64,000 nt of DNA from contig JAHLJT010004567.1 in NCBI GenBank assembly GCA_031308135.1, positions 31,717,602-31,781,601 of the forward strand, given 5' to 3'. This document shows positions 21,608 through 33,734 of the stretch, one piece after another. Position 1 is the first letter of the stretch. Each line of letters begins with the position of its first letter. Source of the stretch: Acheta domesticus (taxonomy: Eukaryota; Arthropoda; Insecta; Orthoptera; Gryllidae). Both the position numbers and the translations under genes were made by a program. The notes beneath the pieces were generated by a model, which saw only the letters and a program-made list of their open reading frames with translations, was not told where the DNA came from and ran no database searches.

Positions 21608-24600
21608 GTAAAGCCATGTATCTTCATTAAGGTGGTGTTTATATTAAGACTGGCATATCGGGGTTTGAAAACACTTCTTTGATGAGATATTAACCGTCCA
21701 TCTACTTGGTCACGTGTACGGAAAAGCAAACCAGTTTATTTGCTTTGCCAGGTCACATCGCTCGCTGAGAGTTTATGCTCATAACAATACATGATGTTTG
21801 ACTTGTGTACTTGTAACCTGTGCACCGCACCGCGCCCGCTTCGAGTTTTGAATGTTTTTACCCCTAGAAAACAATTTTTAGAAATATTATGGTGATCACT
21901 CACAATGATTAGATATATTTCAGGTGATATCACTTTTTCTTCGAAACTTAACAAACAAAACTATTCTATTTCAAAAATATTCAAATAGTGATTAAACAAA
22001 ACTGAGATATTAATATTCTCGAGACTCACTGGCTGATGTGGGATTTAGTTTAAAAGTATTATAGATAGAGAATGATTGCCTGAGTCATTTATTAATTGGC
22101 TATGCTTGGTTATTGTTTTTTAAAGACAATCAATTTCATAAAAATATACTTGGTTTATTTCACTTCCTGACGCGTTTTGAGATTCAATTAACCACGTTTT
22201 CAAGGAAACTTGTTTTTCCTGAATTTATGCACAATTATTTTGAACAAATATCTGAAGCTATTATGTTAAGTCAGAATCGTTTGAGTACATTGTACGTTGA
22301 CCGTCAGGTCTTCTTGTAGAATAAAACAAATACATTTTACGTACTTGATTTTCTTTAAAAATAGGAACTAAAGCCATATGATAGTTTACAATCATCGGAT
22401 ATCCATAAAAGATTATCAAATACATCTGTACTGCCTGTAAGTTTTCCATTTCAAATAAATTATTGCACAATCCATTGAAAATGAACTAGAATGTGCAATT
22501 GACTAACGTCAAAGCAGAAACATTTCTGGTCGATCCTCTATTCACCCTCAAACAAACAGTCAAACCTCAGGTGGAATGTTCAGTTACGGAAAAGAATTCA
22601 ATATAAAACTGAGTTTATTATGTTTCGCATTTAGAATTCTTTCGAATCCACTCAGCCTTAGTAGAGCTCGTAGCGAATATTTTTCAATTTACAACCCCGC
22701 CTGAGACATTCAAATGCTCAGCGCTAGTGATGCAAATAGTTTCTACTCGTGGCCTGCAGCAGTAAAAAGCTGATGAACAAACTACACAAAATGAATTTTC
22801 CGAGTTGGTGTTCCATAATCAACACATAAATAACAAATGCTTAATGGCGGGGCGGCCTCTTCCTTGGAGCCTTGCTGTCGCATGACTTTTAGCTGTGTCA
22901 TCAGCAGTGACGCATTGGATATGATAATTCATTCGGAAGATGCAGTATGATATTAGATGGAATAACAGAATTAAATATTTGCATTTTTTAGTCAAAATTG
23001 AAACGTTTCATTGTTTTTTTTCGAGTTTCTGTGTATATAACAAAATCGGAGACATATTTCACATGGCAGAACGCTGCAGACTCTTCTTTCAGTTTCTGCG
23101 CACATTGAAAATTAGTAATATAGATTATACGGGAGAGAAAATGTCTTACCATCAAATTCTTCCCAAAACGCTTTTTTGTACCGTTATCATCTTAGAGAAG
23201 TAAAAGAGCCATAGTAGGAATTCTGGACTTCAAGAAAAGTGCTTTGATTGAATATTTTACCCTTCATCGCATGCAGATTTACTTTTTATGTCTTTAAATA
23301 AATAAATTGAAAGTAATTTAATTCGCGTTTATGTAACATAATTTCCTTAATTCAGATATTACTGGTTAAACGTTATTTGACTCATTTTTGTTAAGCTGTA
23401 GAGTAATTTAGAAATATAATACTTGAGTTATAGAGTAATTAAAAATCTTTACCATAGGAATAAAATTTATCTTCCTATGAGCTTCGAATTACTAAAGTTT
23501 AATTAGAACTTAATCTTTCATTTACATGTTCGGAAACTTCCCAGAACAAAATAGTACAAAAGATGTGGAAGCCGCAATGACCTCTGCAATCCGGGACGAA
23601 GGACTCTGCCAATGGAAATGGGCCAACAGGGACGGTAGACAATCTCTGCTGCTGGCCCACATCTGCGCTTCTCTCCTCCACTCCCATCGTATCTCCCACC
23701 AACCCAGCTCTAAACATTCTGCCGCCGTGTCCGGGACGACGCTTCCCGGCGCCATCATTAATTTCAAAATTTAACCATGTAAGCTTTTGACAAAAAGATA
23801 ACACTATACAGTCCTACCCCCTATTACGCCCAAATACATAAGCCCTCAAAATATCACGGGGTAAATTACAACTTTTTTTCACAAAAAATTGTTAAATGTT
23901 TGTTGTAAAATGATCACATGCTTTATTGAATGCATTTAGCATGACTTAATAATATTTTTTTGAAATTTTAGTACGAAACCGTAACGGTAAGCAAAGAAAA
24001 TTAAATACGTTTCGACGACTCTCATGTGTCTTAGCGTCAAGAGAATGTTACAAATTGCTTTACAAATGCTTATTTTTAGACTATCAATTTCCCATCAGTA
24101 ATCAATCACTAGTCTAGGAATATCAGGGGCGAATGCGATACAACTAGTGGTACTAAAACAGCACGACTTTCTCGCCCGCGCTTCCACGCCAAAATTATGC
24201 AAAAAGTACTCAAATTTTCGAAGTTCTACGTGACCTGAGTTCAAAAATCTCTCTTTAAAGAACAGATTTCATTAAGGGAAGAAATCTTTATATTTAATAT
24301 TTTAGTTGTAGGAAGACGCCGAAAAATTTTTAATTTTTACAATTTTCGAAAAATTAGTTTTTAACGAAAATGAAACTTGCACCATTATATTAACGTCTGT
24401 AACGCTATCCAACAACATAATTTAATAAAAAAAGATGGGAACATTTTTTTTGACAATTTTGAAAATGTCCCAGGGGCTTTATGTAAAGTACCCCCAAAAT
24501 TAAAATATCGGTTTGAAATTTACGGGGCCGCGACATCAACCCGCTCAACTGGGGATTTAATTTTGGAGAAAATCGGCTGAAAGGTGTAGCCGAAAGGGTT

Positions 24601-24940
24601 ACGGTTGTTCACATACGGATGGATGGATGGATAGACATGTTTTGCCATTTTTAGATTTTTTGCTATCAAGGTCCCACAAAAACACGGAATCTGGCTACAC
24701 CATGTGTTTAGAGAATTTTGTTCTAAATTTGGCAACTGGATTTATCAATTTTTTCGTTATCAGAGCCCTTTAATAAGAGTTTTTTTTCTGCCAAAATTCG
24801 CCATTTTCGCATGACTTTCTGTGCACTGCGTAGGCGGGTAGCGAGAAAATAAAAAGCGGGACCCCGAAATGACCTGTGCAGCCCGAGGCGTAGGAGTCTT
24901 CCGTGAAAGTGTGCCATTGGGAGGGACGCCTGGGGCGACG
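21608..24940. other. copy A: mostly AT-rich, no gene recognised
   Basis: Matches copy C 53685-57010. A patch of moderate GC at 23560-23760 has a short + frame, but one-base indels change that frame in copy C. A (GGAT)n run lies at about 24618-24634. Confidence 0.4.
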
Positions 24941-24944
24941 ATGA

Positions 24945-25560
24945 ATGAATCGGCCTGAGCCTCTCCTAGCCTCCCCCGCGCACACCCCCGCGTTTGTCTC
25001 CGCGCCACCCGCACCTGCGCGCCGCCGCGCCGCGCCGCGCGGACCGGCGGCGGCGGCGGCGGTGGCGGCGCGCGCGCTCGGAAAGGTGACGGCGCCTGCG
25101 CCCTGCGCGGCCGGGGCGGCGCCGGCGCCGGGGGCGGTGGGGGCGGCGTCGAGGGCGGCACTTGCGACGCCGCGCGCGCGCCCGCCACGCTCGCCGGGCT
25201 GCCGCCTCCACTGCCGCCCGCCCGCTCGCTCGCTCGCTCGTCCGCGCACTCGCTCGCGTCCGACGCCGACGCCGCAGCCGCCGTCCGTCGGTCGGGAAGG
25301 GCGCCGCGAACGCCGACGTCGCACTGCCCGTCGCGGTCGCCCGCGCCGCGTCACGCCGCACGCGGAGCGCGTGCTCCGTGGCTCTGGACGCGTCGGGATT
25401 GCTCTGTAGTCTGCGCGCGTGTTTCCGCGAACCACGTAAACCCGCCACGGGACGGTGCACGGACAGTGGACGTTTTCGCGAGTTCGTCGATGTGTGTGTG
25501 CGTGTGTTTCGTGTTTGAGTGCGGACTTTGGCAACTTTTGTTACCCACCGTGCAGTTTCC
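24945..25560 (+). promoter_or_regulatory. CpG island, candidate promoter (copy A)
   Basis: GC- and CpG-dense region with (GGC)n and (GCTC)n-like runs (GCTCGCTCGCTCGCTCG at about 25220), sharply bounded by AT-rich DNA. It lies upstream of a short ORF and, about 2.9 kb on, the polyglycine first exon, all on the + strand. Unmethylated CpG islands at promoters occur in insects with germline methylation, so a promoter is a reasonable inference. No TATA box is evident. Long frames on both strands inside it are composition artefacts. Confidence 0.5.
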
Positions 25561-25799
25561 TATTTGACTCCATTCAAGTTAAACGAGCTGACATTGTTTT
25601 CAAGACAGTTTGTCTCGAAAAAAAAAGCGATAATTGTGTTTCTTTTGCTGTCAAGTTCAGTTGACTCGTGTAAATTGTGTGAAGTGCAGAAATTGGCGAT
25701 GTGTAATTCCGGCGATCGATGTTGACGTGAGGATTGTGAGAGGACGTGAATACGGTTGAACCATTCGAGAAAAGCGCGGGGTAGGAGGAGGGCACGTGC

Positions 25800-25925
25800 A
25801 TGGCGAGGAAGTTCGCGGTGGTGCTGCGCGGAGTTCGCAAAGCCAGTCACAGAATTCGCGCGTGGTGGAAGTGCCTCAACGGTGCTCGAGACAAGGTGTT
25901 GCACACTCGGCTCTTGGAAGACTGA
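25800..25925 (+). CDS. 41-codon small ORF (copy A)
   Basis: ATG in a fair initiation context (GTGCATGG) opens a 41-residue basic frame beginning MARKFAVVLRGVRKASHRIR and ending LHTRLLED-stop. It lies about 240 bp past the CpG island, in what is probably the 5' leader of the + strand gene. Copy C (57878-58003) encodes the same 41 residues; copy B lacks one G and runs on to 58 residues. It may be an upstream ORF, a microprotein or the start of a spliced coding exon (a weak GT donor follows GACAAG). I recognise no family. Confidence 0.35.
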   Translation: MARKFAVVLRGVRKASHRIRAWWKCLNGARDKVLHTRLLED

Positions 25926-25999
25926 AAACTCTTCTATATTATGCTGTGACACTTGTATTCCCTGACTCAACCAATTAATTTTCCCTTGTTTTATTCCGT

Positions 26000-28120
26000 T
26001 CCTACAATTTTTTTTTGGTTCTTGGTAAATGTGCTGTTGCTACTAATGGATCACGCTGTTGTACGAGACGGTGCACTCGAGTGCGGTGGTTGTGTGTCAA
26101 GAGATCGTGCTTCGACTCCCGCAAGGCTACTTTGTAGACCCGGCCACACGTGCTGGTCCTGTCGTCCTGCCGCCGCCCCACGTGTGTGATCCTCAGCCTG
26201 CCATGGGCCTTCCCCACCGAGCCGCCTACAGCGCTTCGTGGCCCCATTCTTTTCCGGTTTCGTTCCTTCGTCAAACGATTCTACCGCCCTCAGAGAAACG
26301 TTATCTTTCTCCTCCCATGATCTCAGTGCATTTCCTAAACATCGGAACATAACGGGGCGTTATTCTTTGAGCCTTCATTATAATATTCATAGGGTTTGTT
26401 GAAATAAAGGAGGATGGGATGAATGTATGTGAGCGACAGAAGGAATTGAAAGATATGGTAATTTTTATGAATAGAATCAACTTTATTCGAACTCCTCGGT
26501 AATCTTCGTTTCTTGTTGTATGTGGAGAGTAAAGAATATTATGTAAAATATCCAGTTTTGCTCTATATTATTAGAACTATTATTCAAATAATATATGTTA
26601 TATATTTGATATAAAGAAGGTCAAGGAAGATTGTTATGTCGTCTCTCTTCGTTTATGCTAAATAATCGTTGTAAAAACGTGATATGTATATTTGTAAATG
26701 ATGAAATAAGCTGCGCCAGACAAGTCGATTGCTATCCGAGATTCTTTCACGCCTGATTTACAAAACGAAACGTGCAGATTCTGCGCAACAAGAGCTGGAT
26801 CCGTGGACCAAATCTAAATTCATTTTTTCTCATTCCGAGAAATATTCTGTACATTATCTAAGTAGAGTAGAATACAATTAACCCTTATATACCCAATACA
26901 TAGTACCGCATCTGGAAACTTGGACCAAAAAGAAGGAAAGAATATTACCGTCTGCCTCAGGAATCTCGAGTCGCAGTTGCTTGCAGCATTGGGCACTTCA
27001 AAGACACAACGCCTCAGTGCCTTACTTCCTTGTGATGCGCTTCCATACAGAAGGCTGTACAAAGGAGTCTACAAATTTACAGAAGAGATTCAAGCGCAAA
27101 ATCTTCCAGATCTGCAAAAGAAATCTGTAAAGCGAACTTTGTTCATCCTCTTCTTCGAGGGAGTATAGGTATTTCATGGAAGGTGGATTATTTCTTTAGA
27201 AGGCTATAAGCTGAATGAAGCTTGTATGCTACACGCAGAAATTTGCCATGTCATGATCTTCCAGTTCAACTAGTACATTTTTGCAAATTCAGTGATTTTT
27301 CTTGGGTTAAAGATAAGAATGTATTAAATTCTAAAAAGAGGAAAGCTAAGTGGAAGCTTGTTAATTTCTGATTCATGAGGACTAAAATATTATTGCGTGG
27401 TTTTTTATAAAATAAGGTGTGTAAACTTCCGAATTCAGAAATATTTCGGTGTTCTTTAATAAATATTAAATTTAATGTATAATACCATCTGCCTTGTCTA
27501 GATTTTACATCGTGAATGCAAGGAAGATAACGTCTCCAGAAGGAAAAATTGTACGGAAAAAAAGGGGAGAACTGTAAACGCGAAGAGAACATTGGATAGT
27601 GAAAAACCTCAGAACAATTTTGTGCAAACGTTTATTAAAATACCAAAAACGGGATTGTATAGAGTAAATGGTAGAAAGTAATGTAAATGTTTGATTAGCG
27701 CTAGGATAAGAAGAAACATAAAAGGAAGGAAATTGAAAAGACAACTGCAAGAAGTGGAATGAAAACGACGGATGAAAATCAACTTCCAGCAGGAGAAAAG
27801 TTTTAAGACCGGAGCCTGAAGACAGTTGAATATTAACTGCAGAATATTTTAATAGAAGCCAAATCAGTAGAGAGAATTGTAAACAGTAAATAATAGAAAG
27901 TAATTTAATTGTTTAATTAATGCTAGGATAAGGCGAGTACAAAAAGAAGGAAATTGAATGAACTGGCGCAACTGGAAAGAATATACTGCAAAATGTGGTA
28001 TACAAAAACCGACGAATGAAAATGAATTTCCAAGTTTCAAGTTGAATTGGTCGAATCCCAGCAAGGAAAAATTTCGAGATCGGTGTCTGAAGACCGTTGA
28101 AAATTAACCAAGCAACAATA
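26000..28120. other. copy A: leader or intron, no supported gene
   Basis: Between the short ORF and the 48-bp repeat. A frame near 26060-26330 (ending in copy B with SFFVKRFYRPQRNVIFLLP) and one near 26920-27168 look somewhat protein-like, but copies A, B and C break them in different places. They are recorded as unsupported. Confidence 0.35.
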
Positions 28121-28129
28121 AAATAAAAC

Positions 28130-28370
28130 GAAACAGTAATCTGGATCACTGAAGAAACCGCCGTGAAACCCCTTGAACGTAATCTGGATTATTGGAGATA
28201 AAAGAAACCGCCCGTGAAAACCCTTGAACGTAATCTGCATCTCTGAAGAAACCACCCTTAAAACTGAATCTGGTCACTTAACTAGAAGAAACGCCCGTGA
28301 AACCCTTGAACGTAATCTGGATCATTTAAATAGAAGAAACCGCCCGTGAAACCCTTGAACAACTGCACTC
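28130..28370. repeat. ~48-bp minisatellite, 5 units (copy A)
   Basis: Units share GAAGAAACCGCCCGTGAAAC, then CCCTTGAACGTAATCTGGAT and a variable end (CACTTAAACTA or ATTGGAGATAAA). Five units are present here, seven in copy B and four in copy C. The array stops about 55-75 bp before the ATG of the polyglycine exon. Confidence 0.85.
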
Positions 28371-28422
28371 TGAAGTCTGAACGTACTGTGACCTGATCAT
28401 CATCTACTCCATCATCCTCATC

Positions 28423-28730
28423 ATGGCGATCATCATCGTGACGAACGCCGGGTCGCGGGGCTGCAGCAGCGAGGACAGCCTGCCCCGCTACGCCCTGGGC
28501 GCCAAGATGGGCGTCGTGGGCGGCGGGGCGGCGAGCGCGGACGGCGGGCGGCGGCGCGGGGGGCGGCGGGCGCCGACGCGGGCGGCGGCGGCGGCGGCGG
28601 GGGCGGCGGGCGCGGCGGCGGCGCAGCGCGGAGGGCGGCGGCGGCGGCGGCGGGGGCGACGCGGAGCTGGACAGCGTGGCGTGCCCCTGTCTGTGGCGGT
28701 GCGGGTGTCGCTCCAGCGGAGGCAGCGTGG
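28423..28730 (+). CDS. first coding exon with polyglycine, frameshifted (copy A)
   Basis: Same exon as 34092-34406. It opens MAIIIVTNAGSRGCSSEDSL and stays in frame to the glycine-coding region. Two extra Gs after GGCGGCGCGG then shift the frame to Arg/Ala-rich sequence, and one further extra G lies at the 3' end (GTGGGTGAGT instead of GTGGTGAGT). The other two copies are intact, so these indels are probably sequencing errors in GC-rich homopolymers, though allelic damage is possible. The splice donor GTGAGT starts at 28731. Confidence 0.5.
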
Positions 28731-28761
28731 GTGAGTTCGGAAAGGCAATTTTAAACAACTA

Positions 28762-28933
28762 CAGTAAACCCTCGTTAGCATTTCGCTCGCGTACACGAAT
28801 TTCGCCGTAACACGGGACAAACTTTTGTTCCCGGCAAGAAATTTCGATGATACGGGCGCGGATAACACGAATTTTTATAACACGAAATTCGATTATTTTA
28901 GTCTCTTGGAATTCGTGTTAGTAAGGTTTACTG
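28762..28933. mobile_element. pogo/Tigger-like MITE (copy A)
   Basis: A 172-bp element flanked by TA dinucleotides, with terminal inverted repeats CAGTAAACCCTCGTTAGCA and, at the other end, CAGTAAACCTTACTAACACG on the minus strand. TA duplication plus CAGTnnAACC ends is typical of the pogo/Tigger branch of Tc1-mariner. It contains several AACACGAATTT-like internal repeats and no ORF. It sits 31 bp inside the intron after the polyglycine exon. Confidence 0.75.
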
Positions 28934-30281
28934 TACAACAAAATAGCGGCCGAGATTGCGAAGACTGAAAGATGTAGGTGTCTCGTGCCTGATGGGTCGC
29001 GGTTTGTAATCCGCCCTGGGCTGGATGTTTGTATGTGTCCGTATGCGAGTTCTTCTACTATTACCCCAAAGTTACAAAAACAATATTAAATTACAGTGGT
29101 TGCTTTATAACCTTAGTAGTTGAAAAGCGACATTAAATAAGTAAACACCACACACAAGAAAGTATGTGGGAAGACAATGATGTTCATTTGAAGAGGTTTC
29201 CAAAATTATGAAAGACAATCAAACATAATGTGAAAAAACGCAATTTATTCGTACTTAGGTTTCACAATATTTTGTGGATCCATGTTTGGTAATAAGTTCA
29301 TTGATTTTTTTCAATGAATAGTTTAATGAGAGTATATTACGAGAAATTAAGGAGTACTTGAAATACATTAAACGAGTACACTTCTGCATTTCTCTATCAT
29401 CAAAAGCATTTCCAGGCCCAGAATAAATGTTTTTTCGAAAAAAAATTGTTAGTGTAAATATGTTAATAACTTTTTCTCCAATTTTTTCTTTTTCATTAAA
29501 GTTCAGTCTCCGTATTCACCAAAATACTATCATTACTATTGTGGAAAACAGTTTTGAGTTTTGAATCTCCCTGGATGTGAATGTTTACTTACCTACATTT
29601 CTATAAGTCAAATTATCGTAATTGGAGAAAGGCACGAATAATAAACTGAGTGACGCTAGTGACGTTCCATTGAATGTCCCAGTACAATCTGCTCGCATAA
29701 CCAAACAACATCGGATATCAAACTTCAAAATGAGTAATTTCCTAGATAAAACACTTGTAGTCTCGTAAATATTGAAAGTAAAAAAAATTTGGCATCACAT
29801 TGTTTGGATGCTTTTTCTCGAACCTCCTGCTTCTTCAATAGTATATTAAGTCCATTTCATGTACGAAAATCAATTCATTTAGTATCAAATCACATTTATA
29901 TAGTGCTTATGTATGAATTCATTCTGTGTGATGTAGTACGCAATTGTATTTACGAGAACGATATAGAAGAGAAATAATGAGATTCAACAAGAACATAGAA
30001 GTTCCAGAATAAAAGTATGCCCTTGCGCGAATTATTAATACGTAAGTAGGTGGAAAAAAAATTGGAAGTTGGAAGTGTTTGAAATGAAATTTTAAACGAA
30101 ATAAAAAAAAATGTTTGGGAAAATGCATTTGACTTTCTTTATAGGAGCTTAAGATGAAATACATATCGCCATTGTTCTTCTAGAAAAATCGCCATTTCCT
30201 TGAACTGTTTATGGATTCTCTTTTACAAGAAAATATATCGTAAAATGCCACGTACGCAGCTATTCTAGTGATTAAATTTTT
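28934..30281. other. copy A: intronic AT-rich DNA, no feature recognised
   Basis: Downstream of the first exon. It matches copy B 34608-35951 and copy C 60945-62297, with only short chance frames. Confidence 0.45.
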
Positions 30282-31281
30282 NNNNNNNNNNNNNNNNNNN
30301 NNNNNNNNNNNNNNNNNNNNNNNNNNNNNNNNNNNNNNNNNNNNNNNNNNNNNNNNNNNNNNNNNNNNNNNNNNNNNNNNNNNNNNNNNNNNNNNNNNNN
30401 NNNNNNNNNNNNNNNNNNNNNNNNNNNNNNNNNNNNNNNNNNNNNNNNNNNNNNNNNNNNNNNNNNNNNNNNNNNNNNNNNNNNNNNNNNNNNNNNNNNN
30501 NNNNNNNNNNNNNNNNNNNNNNNNNNNNNNNNNNNNNNNNNNNNNNNNNNNNNNNNNNNNNNNNNNNNNNNNNNNNNNNNNNNNNNNNNNNNNNNNNNNN
30601 NNNNNNNNNNNNNNNNNNNNNNNNNNNNNNNNNNNNNNNNNNNNNNNNNNNNNNNNNNNNNNNNNNNNNNNNNNNNNNNNNNNNNNNNNNNNNNNNNNNN
30701 NNNNNNNNNNNNNNNNNNNNNNNNNNNNNNNNNNNNNNNNNNNNNNNNNNNNNNNNNNNNNNNNNNNNNNNNNNNNNNNNNNNNNNNNNNNNNNNNNNNN
30801 NNNNNNNNNNNNNNNNNNNNNNNNNNNNNNNNNNNNNNNNNNNNNNNNNNNNNNNNNNNNNNNNNNNNNNNNNNNNNNNNNNNNNNNNNNNNNNNNNNNN
30901 NNNNNNNNNNNNNNNNNNNNNNNNNNNNNNNNNNNNNNNNNNNNNNNNNNNNNNNNNNNNNNNNNNNNNNNNNNNNNNNNNNNNNNNNNNNNNNNNNNNN
31001 NNNNNNNNNNNNNNNNNNNNNNNNNNNNNNNNNNNNNNNNNNNNNNNNNNNNNNNNNNNNNNNNNNNNNNNNNNNNNNNNNNNNNNNNNNNNNNNNNNNN
31101 NNNNNNNNNNNNNNNNNNNNNNNNNNNNNNNNNNNNNNNNNNNNNNNNNNNNNNNNNNNNNNNNNNNNNNNNNNNNNNNNNNNNNNNNNNNNNNNNNNNN
31201 NNNNNNNNNNNNNNNNNNNNNNNNNNNNNNNNNNNNNNNNNNNNNNNNNNNNNNNNNNNNNNNNNNNNNNNNNNNNNNNNN
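30282..31281. other. assembly gap, exactly 1000 N
   Basis: A round-number run of N, so a scaffold join of unknown true size. The sequence just before it (to 30281) is found again at 35951 after it, meaning the flanks overlap by ~4.6 kb and the gap may be artificial. Frames that cross it are meaningless. Confidence 0.98.
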
Positions 31282-31402
31282 GTGAAGTGCAGAAATTGGC
31301 GATGTGTAATTCCGGCGATCGATGTTGACGTGAGGATTGTGAGAGGACGTGAATACGGTTGAACCATTCGAGAAAAGCGCGGGGTAGGAGGAGGGCACGT
31401 GC

Positions 31403-31579
31403 ATGGCGAGGAAGTTCGCGGTGGTGCTGCGCGGAGTTCGCAAAGCCAGTCACAGAATTCGCGCGTGGTGGAAGTGCCTCAACGGTGCTCGAGACAAGGT
31501 TTGCACACTCGGCTCTTGGAAGACTGAAAACTCTTCTATTTATGCTGTGACACTTGTAATCCCTGACTCAACCAGTTAA
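31403..31579 (+). CDS. small ORF, extended version (copy B)
   Basis: Counterpart of 25800-25925. It starts identically with MARKFAVVLRGVRKAS, but AAGGTTTGC replaces AAGGTGTTGC, shifting the frame after codon 32 and lengthening the ORF to 58 codons. Either the shift is a base-calling error or the reading frame is not under constraint. The upstream CpG island is missing from this copy because it begins at the gap. Confidence 0.3.
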   Translation: MARKFAVVLRGVRKASHRIRAWWKCLNGARDKVCTLGSWKTENSSIYAVTLVIPDSTS

Positions 31580-33725
31580 TTTTCCCTTGTTTTATTCCGT
31601 TCCTACAATTTTTTTTTGGTTCTTGGTAAATGTGCTGTTGCTACTAATGGATCACGCTGTTGTACGAGACGGTGCACTCGAGTGCGGTGGTTGTGTGTCA
31701 AGAGATCGTGCTTCGACTCCCGCAAGGCTACTTTGTAGACCCGGCCACACGTGCTGATCGTGTCGTCCTGCCGCCGCCCCACGTGTGTGATCCTCAGCCT
31801 GCCATGGGCCTTCCCCACCGAGCCGCCTACAGCGCTTCGTGGCCCCATTCTTTTCCGGTTTCGTTCTTCGTCAAACGATTCTACCGCCCTCAGAGAAACG
31901 TTATCTTTCTCCTCCCATGATCTCAGTGCATTTCCTAAACATCGGAACATAACGGGGCGTTATTCTTTGAGCCTTCATTATAATATTCATAGGGTTTGTT
32001 GAAATAAAGGAGGATGGGATGAATGTATGCGAGCGACAGAAAGGAATTTGAAAGATATGGTGATTTTTATGAATAGAATCAACTTTATTCGAACTCCTCG
32101 GTAATCTTCGTTTCTTGTTGTATGTGGAGAGTAAAGAATATTATGTAAAATATCCAGTTTTGCTCTATATTATTAGAACTATTATTCAAATAATATATGT
32201 TATATATTTGATATAAAGAAGGTCAAGGAAGATTGTTATGTCGTCTCTCTTCGTTTATGCTAAATAATCGTTGTAAAAACGTGATATGTATATTTGTAAA
32301 TGATGAAATAAGCTGCGCCAGACAAGTCGATGCTATCCGAGATTCTTTCACGCCTGATTTACAAAACGAAACGTGCAGATTCTGCGCAACAAGAGCTGAT
32401 CCGTGGACCAAATCTAAATTCATTTTTTCTCATTCCGAGAAATATTCTGTACATTATCTAAGTAGAGTAGAATACAATTTAACCCTTATATACCCAATAC
32501 ATAGTACCGCATCTGGAAACTTGGACCAAAAAGAAGGAAAGAATATTACCGTCTGCCTCAGGAATCTCGAGTCGCAGTTGCTTGCAGCATTGGGCACTTC
32601 AAAGGACACAACGCCTCAGTGCCTTACTTCCTTGTGATGCGCTTCCATACAGAAGGCTGTACAAAGGAGTCTACAAATTTACAGAAGAGATTCAAGCGCA
32701 AAATCTTCCAGATCTGCAAAAGAAATCTGTAAAGCGAACTTTGTTCATCCTCTTCTTCGAAGGAGTATAGGTATTTCATGGAAGGTGGATATTTCTTTAG
32801 AAGGCTATAAGCTGAATGAAGCTTGTATGCTACACGCAGAAATTTGCCCTGTCATGATCTTCCAGTTCAACTAGTACATTTTTGCAAATTCAGTGATTTT
32901 TCTTGGGTTAAAGATAAGAATGTATTAAATTCTAAAAAGAGGAAAGCTAAGTGGAAGCTTGCTAATTTCTGATTCGTGAGGACTAAAATATTATTGCGTG
33001 GTTTTATAAAATAAGGTGTGTAAACTTCCGAATTCAGAAATATTTCGGTGTTCTTTAATAAATATTAATTTAATGTATAATACCATCTGCCTTGTCTAGA
33101 TTTTACATCGTGAATGCAAGGAAGATAACGTCTCCAGAAAGGAAAAATTGTACGGAAAAAAGGGGAGAACTGTAAACGCGAAGAGAACATTGGATAGTGA
33201 AAAACCTCAGAACAATTTTGTGCAAAAAACGTTTATTAAAATACCAAAAACGGGATTGTATAGAGTAAATGGTAGAAAGTAATGTAAATGTTTGATTAGC
33301 GCTAGGATAAGAAGAAACATAAAAGGAAGGAAATTGAAAAGACAACTGCAAGAAGTGGAATGAAAACGACGGATGAAATCAACTTCCAGCAGGAGAAAAG
33401 TTTTAAGACCGGAGCCTGAAGGACAGTTGAATATTAACTGAAGAATATTTAATAGAAGCCAAATCAGTAGAGAGAATTGTAAACAGTAAATAATAGAAAG
33501 TAATTTAATTGTTTAATTAATGCTAGGATAAGGCGAGTACAAAAAGAAGGAAATTGAATGAACTGGCGCAACTGGAAAGAATATACTGCAAAAAGTGCTA
33601 TACAACCAACGAATGAAAATGAATTTCCAAGTTTCAAGTTGAATTGGTCAAGTCCCGGCTAGGAAAAGTTTCAAGATCGGTGTCCGAAGACCATTGAAAA
33701 TTAACCAGCAACAATAAAATAAAAC
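31580..33725. other. copy B: leader or intron, no supported gene
   Basis: Equivalent to 26000-28120. The weak protein-like frames seen there (31660-31920 and 32233-32770 here) are not consistently open across copies. Confidence 0.35.
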
Positions 33726-33734
33726 GAAACAGTA

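Larger units (their letters stand above)
14204..30281 (+). repeat. copy A of the repeated locus
   Basis: Collinear with 46283-62297 throughout, and from 25679 onward also with 31282-35951. Differences from copy C are mainly one-base indels in homopolymers, plus a few substitutions and tandem-repeat length changes. The copy stops exactly at the first N run. Its last ~4.6 kb is repeated at the start of copy B on the other side of the gap, as expected for overlapping contigs that were not merged. Confidence 0.93.

Noticed and set aside
23526..23774. 82-codon + frame in the moderate-GC patch
   Set aside because: The frame is different in copy C after an indel; no splice sites or domain.
24760..25534. 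Minus-strand frames of 142-254 codons in the CpG island
   Set aside because: Ala/Arg/Pro-rich output of GC-rich DNA, overlapping in all phases; the + strand signals downstream favour a promoter.
30180..31453. Frames of 360-395 codons across the first gap
   Set aside because: They consist almost wholly of undetermined residues from the N run.
31660..31920. 86-codon + frame in copies B and C resembling an exon
   Set aside because: Copy A diverges in frame, no acceptor/donor pair was convincing, and no family was recognised.
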